A DNA stretch of 64,000 nt from Streptomyces sp. CB09001 (GTDB lineage: Bacteria > Actinomycetota > Actinomycetes > Streptomycetales > Streptomycetaceae). Below are positions 61,608 to 64,000 of this stretch, one piece after another; position 1 is the stretch's first letter; each line of letters starts with the position of its first letter. Location: NCBI RefSeq assembly GCF_003369795.1, contig NZ_CP026730.1, positions 7,245,001-7,309,000 on the forward strand, in the 5' to 3' direction. The notes below the pieces were generated by a model that saw nothing but the letters and a program-made list of their open reading frames with translations, ran no database searches and had not been told where the DNA came from. Made by a program: the position numbers and the translations under genes.

Positions 61608-62854
61608 CCGCCGCCCGCCCCGAGACGTGTGACGTCGACCGAGCCCTCCCCGGTTCGCGGCTGGGGGACCACCGCCCACAGCGCGGTCAGCGCGGCGAAG
61701 GCGGCGACGAGGGCGACCGCCCCGGTGCGGCCCCTCGCCCAGCGGGCCCGGAACCGGACCGGGTCCTCCACCAGGACCTTGGAGAGCAGGGCGAGCCCCA
61801 CCGACACGGCGAGCAGCACCGCCGTACGGGGAGCCCCCTCGAGACCGAGCCGTTCCTCGCTCAGCAGCAGGTACACGGGCCAGTGCCAGAGATACAGGCT
61901 GTACGAGACCACGCCGAGCCGGCGCAGCGGCGCGGCGGCGAGGAAGCGCCCGGCCGGTGTGCGGGGAGCCCGGGCGAGGCACGCGATGAGCAGGGCGGCG
62001 GCCAGGGCGTGGAGGAACAGCCCGCCCCGGAAGAGGGAGGGGGAGTTCTGGCCGTCGGCCGCGACCCAGTACGCCCCGATGCCCGCCGCCAGGGCGAGGC
62101 TCCACCGGTCGGCCGCGCGTTCGCCGAGGCGGGAGACCAGACGCGCGGCGGGCTCGGTGGCCGCCAGCGCTCCGAGGAGGAGCGAGAAGGCGCGGGTGTC
62201 GGTGCCCTCGTAGACCCGGGTGGTGTCGGCCGGAGTGGTCAGGACGACCATCAGCACCAGGGACGCGACGGCACCGGTCGCGGCCACGGCGGCCACCCGC
62301 CGTCCGGCGCCCCGGCCGCGGGCCACCAGACAGAGCACCAGCGGCCACACCACGTAGAACTGCTCCTCGACCGCGATGCTCCACAGGTGGCTGAAGACCC
62401 TGGTGCCGGCCGAGTCCCAGTAGCCGACCCGGTCCGCCACGAAGTGCCAGTTGGCGAGGTTCGCGGCCACCCACGGCCCGTCGTCGAGGGCGTACCGGAG
62501 CAGGTTCGGCGGGCCGAGGGCCCACACCAGGAGCAGGGTTCCGGCGAGCACGACCGCGAGCGCGGGCAGCAGCCGTCGTGCGCGCCGGCCCCAGAAGGCG
62601 AGGAGGTCGATCCGGCCCCCGCGGGCCCGCGCCTCCTTCAGCAGCAGGCCCGTGATGAGGAAGCCGGACAGGACGAAGAAGAGGTCGACGCCGAGGAACC
62701 CGCCGTCGAAATGACCGGCGTGGAAGAACAGCACGCCCAGGACGGCGACGCCGCGCAGGCCGTCGAGCGGGGCGACGTGCCGCCGCGGCGGTCGCCGCAC
62801 GGGGGAGGGGGCGGCGCGGCGGTGGGCGGGGGAGGGTGTGGCCGGCAGGGGCAT
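61604..62854 (-). CDS. OafA/YrhL-type membrane acyltransferase (AT3 family)
   Basis: A 416-residue membrane protein with about 10 hydrophobic segments. The AT3 landmarks are PLDGLRGVAVLGVLFFHAGHFDGGFLGVDLFFVLSGFLI at the N-terminus and WSIAVEEQFYVVWP in the middle. It transfers acyl groups to cell-surface glycans. It is downstream of an SGNH lipoprotein gene by 88 bases on the same strand; in many bacteria AT3 and SGNH domains are fused in one protein, so here the two may work as a split pair. ATG 62854 has GGAGA eight bases upstream. Confidence 0.9.
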   Translation of the reverse strand: MPLPATPSPAHRRAAPSPVRRPPRRHVAPLDGLRGVAVLGVLFFHAGHFDGGFLGVDLFFVLSGFLITGLLLKEARARGGRIDLLAFWGRRARRLLPALAVVLAGTLLLVWALGPPNLLRYALDDGPWVAANLANWHFVADRVGYWDSAGTRVFSHLWSIAVEEQFYVVWPLVLCLVARGRGAGRRVAAVAATGAVASLVLMVVLTTPADTTRVYEGTDTRAFSLLLGALAATEPAARLVSRLGERAADRWSLALAAGIGAYWVAADGQNSPSLFRGGLFLHALAAALLIACLARAPRTPAGRFLAAAPLRRLGVVSYSLYLWHWPVYLLLSEERLGLEGAPRTAVLLAVSVGLALLSKVLVEDPVRFRARWARGRTGAVALVAAFAALTALWAVVPQPRTGEGSVDVTRLGAGGG

Positions 62855-62942
62855 GGGCTGGTCTCCGTGGAAGGGGTGAGGCGTCCCCGGCCCGCGACCG
62901 CCTCGCGGTGGGCGGGTGCGCGGGCCGGGGTCCGCCATGGGG

Positions 62943-63779
62943 CTACGCGCAGCCGAGCCGGCTGTAGACCTTCTCGCCGGTCCACGCGCCGGTGGCCCAC
63001 GTGTCGGCGGCGGCCGGGTCGAAGCCGTACCGCTTCTCCAGCTGTTCGCCGAACCAGACGGCGAACGCCGCCGAGCCCTGCTGGCAGGAGTGGATGCCGT
63101 CCTCGCTGCGCTGCGCCTGCTCGGAACCGCTGTCGTCGCCCCACAGGGCGGCGGCGTCGAGGAAGCCGGCCGTGTCCGGGTGCTCCTCGGCCACACTTTT
63201 CGCGGACCGCGGCGCGGATGCGATCCCGGCCTCGTGCGGCTGGTAGAAGTCGTCGATCCTGAAGGGCGGGGCGGAGACGAGGAGGAGGTCGGCGCCCGCC
63301 TCGTTCACCGTCTTCACCAGGCGTTCGTAGGCCGCGCGCTGTTCGGCCGGGGTGCCCCAGTCGTAGGTGGTGACCTGGTAGGCGACGACGTCCGGCGCGA
63401 AGGACTCCAGTGTCTTCGGCAGTCGGTCCCAGGTGGGCGCCGCGATCTCGCCGACTACACCGCCGCCGCCGGTGGCGGCCACCGACTTGAACGCGACGCC
63501 CCCGGCCTTCATGGCCGCGTCGAGGGCGGGCGCCTGGGTCTCACCGATGGAGTCGCCCATCCACAGCAGCCGTCGCGGCCTGTCGTCCCGCTTCCCGTCG
63601 GAGGAGCCCTTCCCGCCGCCCGGGGCGCCGGCCGCCGCGCTGTCGCTCGCGGAGACCTCGACACCGGTGCCGGAACCCTGACAGCCGGTCAGGGTGAGTG
63701 CCACGGCCACGGCCAGGGCGTACCCGACGGCGTGGCGGGCGGGCAGCGACCGCCCGCTGGAGTTGATCTCGTTGTCCAT
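62943..63779 (-). CDS. SGNH-type lipoprotein, partner of the acyltransferase
   Basis: A 278-residue lipoprotein with a signal ending in the lipobox LTGC and a Gly/Ser/Asp linker (to about 65). The SGNH fold shows block I WMGDSIGE (Ser), VVAYQVTTYDW at the Gly/Asn region and EDGIHSC with the Asp-x-x-His-like pair. It probably acts outside the membrane as an acyl hydrolase or transferase on glycans or peptidoglycan. ATG 63779 is chosen; GTG 63797 is possible. It is divergent from a response-regulator gene. Confidence 0.83.
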   Translation of the reverse strand: MDNEINSSGRSLPARHAVGYALAVAVALTLTGCQGSGTGVEVSASDSAAAGAPGGGKGSSDGKRDDRPRRLLWMGDSIGETQAPALDAAMKAGGVAFKSVAATGGGGVVGEIAAPTWDRLPKTLESFAPDVVAYQVTTYDWGTPAEQRAAYERLVKTVNEAGADLLLVSAPPFRIDDFYQPHEAGIASAPRSAKSVAEEHPDTAGFLDAAALWGDDSGSEQAQRSEDGIHSCQQGSAAFAVWFGEQLEKRYGFDPAAADTWATGAWTGEKVYSRLGCA

Positions 63780-63837
63780 GCCTCCAGCACAGGCCACCCG
63801 CGCCCGGCCCGGGGAGGGCTGTCATCGTTTCCTCACA

Positions 63838-63857
63838 TGACGCGGAACCCGGCGTCA
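63838..63857. promoter_or_regulatory. Inverted repeat TGACGC-N8-GCGTCA in the divergent region
   Basis: Perfect 6-base arms between the SGNH lipoprotein and response-regulator genes; a candidate binding site for the response regulator. Confidence 0.35.
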
Positions 63858-63926
63858 TACGCTTCGAGCACGCTGGCAGAAGACGGCCGCCGCCGAGCCG
63901 AGGAAACCGGAGAAGAGCGCACCCCC

Positions 63927-64000
63927 ATGGCACGAGTCCTGCTCATCGAAGACGACCCCGCAGTACAGAGAGGCGTCTCGCTCGCGCTGAAACGCCGGGG
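63927..64000 (+). CDS. OmpR-type response regulator, N-terminal part only
   Basis: The first 24 codons encode MARVLLIEDDPAVQRGVSLALKRRG-like sequence, the receiver-domain opening with the acidic Glu-Asp-Asp pocket. The gene runs off the window end, so the DNA-binding domain and any sensor kinase are not visible. ATG 63927 is the first plausible start, after CACCCCC. Confidence 0.85.
   Translation, partial: MARVLLIEDDPAVQRGVSLALKRR

Overview
The window is high-GC actinobacterial DNA and almost certainly comes from a Streptomyces chromosome. Nearly every codon ends in G or C, GTG starts and four-base stop/start overlaps are frequent, and the gene families are typical of the genus (CGNR zinc finger, GtrA, secreted glycoside hydrolases, many one-component regulators). 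The block of cyclophilin, GAPDH, GDSL esterase, htpG, a LigA, a Clp ATPase and a chloramphenicol exporter resembles, from memory only, the SCO75xx arm region of S. coelicolor. This is probably arm rather than core DNA. I found no rRNA, tRNA, CRISPR array, transposase or prophage genes, and no gene-free stretch over 300 bases.

Layout. 0-2.4 kb: the end of a phenylacetyl-CoA epoxidase operon (paaC, paaD, paaE). 2.4-9.9 kb: single genes (alginate-lyase-like enzyme, alpha/beta hydrolase, phosphotransferase, MFS exporter with a divergent CGNR regulator, TerB-like, GtrA-like, Rid protein). 9.9-20.9 kb: a two-armed carbohydrate locus. The minus arm carries an ABC importer, a ROK regulator and a Gfo/Idh/MocA oxidoreductase; the plus arm carries a zinc-type dehydrogenase, a TIM-barrel isomerase, a GH63-like glycosidase and a debranching-like enzyme. 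A dyad-rich divergent promoter separates the arms. 20.9-22.8 kb: a small membrane protein, a double GNAT protein and a pair of truncated gene remnants. 22.8-25.9 kb: an NCS1 permease, Asp/Glu-type racemase and GntR regulator. 26.1-33.9 kb: a LacI-controlled glycoside locus (secreted GH43, LacI, ABC importer, GH2) in which two intergenic regions share one palindrome. 34-40.4 kb: TauD-type dioxygenase, glutamine amidotransferase, glutamate-cysteine ligase-like enzyme, cyclophilin, GAPDH and a GlxA-type regulator. 40.4-45 kb: GDSL esterase, htpG and a YeeE/TsuA-type transporter. 45-48.6 kb: a TetR module with two matching operators, then a serine hydrolase. 48.8-57.7 kb: LigA, divergent Clp-type ATPase, SRPBCC protein, formate-dehydrogenase-like molybdoenzyme and a CmlR/Cmx exporter. 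57.7-64 kb: WYL regulator with a VOC/AlkZ-like pair, a MerR-PP2C fusion, an acyltransferase, an SGNH lipoprotein and the start of a response regulator.

The least explained features are two candidate leaderless leader peptides containing cysteine, upstream of the YeeE/TsuA-type transporter and of the TauD-type dioxygenase; the ROK-controlled glycoside pathway with its minisatellite-encoded N-terminal tail; and the MerR-PP2C fusion behind a 19-bp-spacer promoter. All functional statements rest on motif reading and memory of families; no searches were run.
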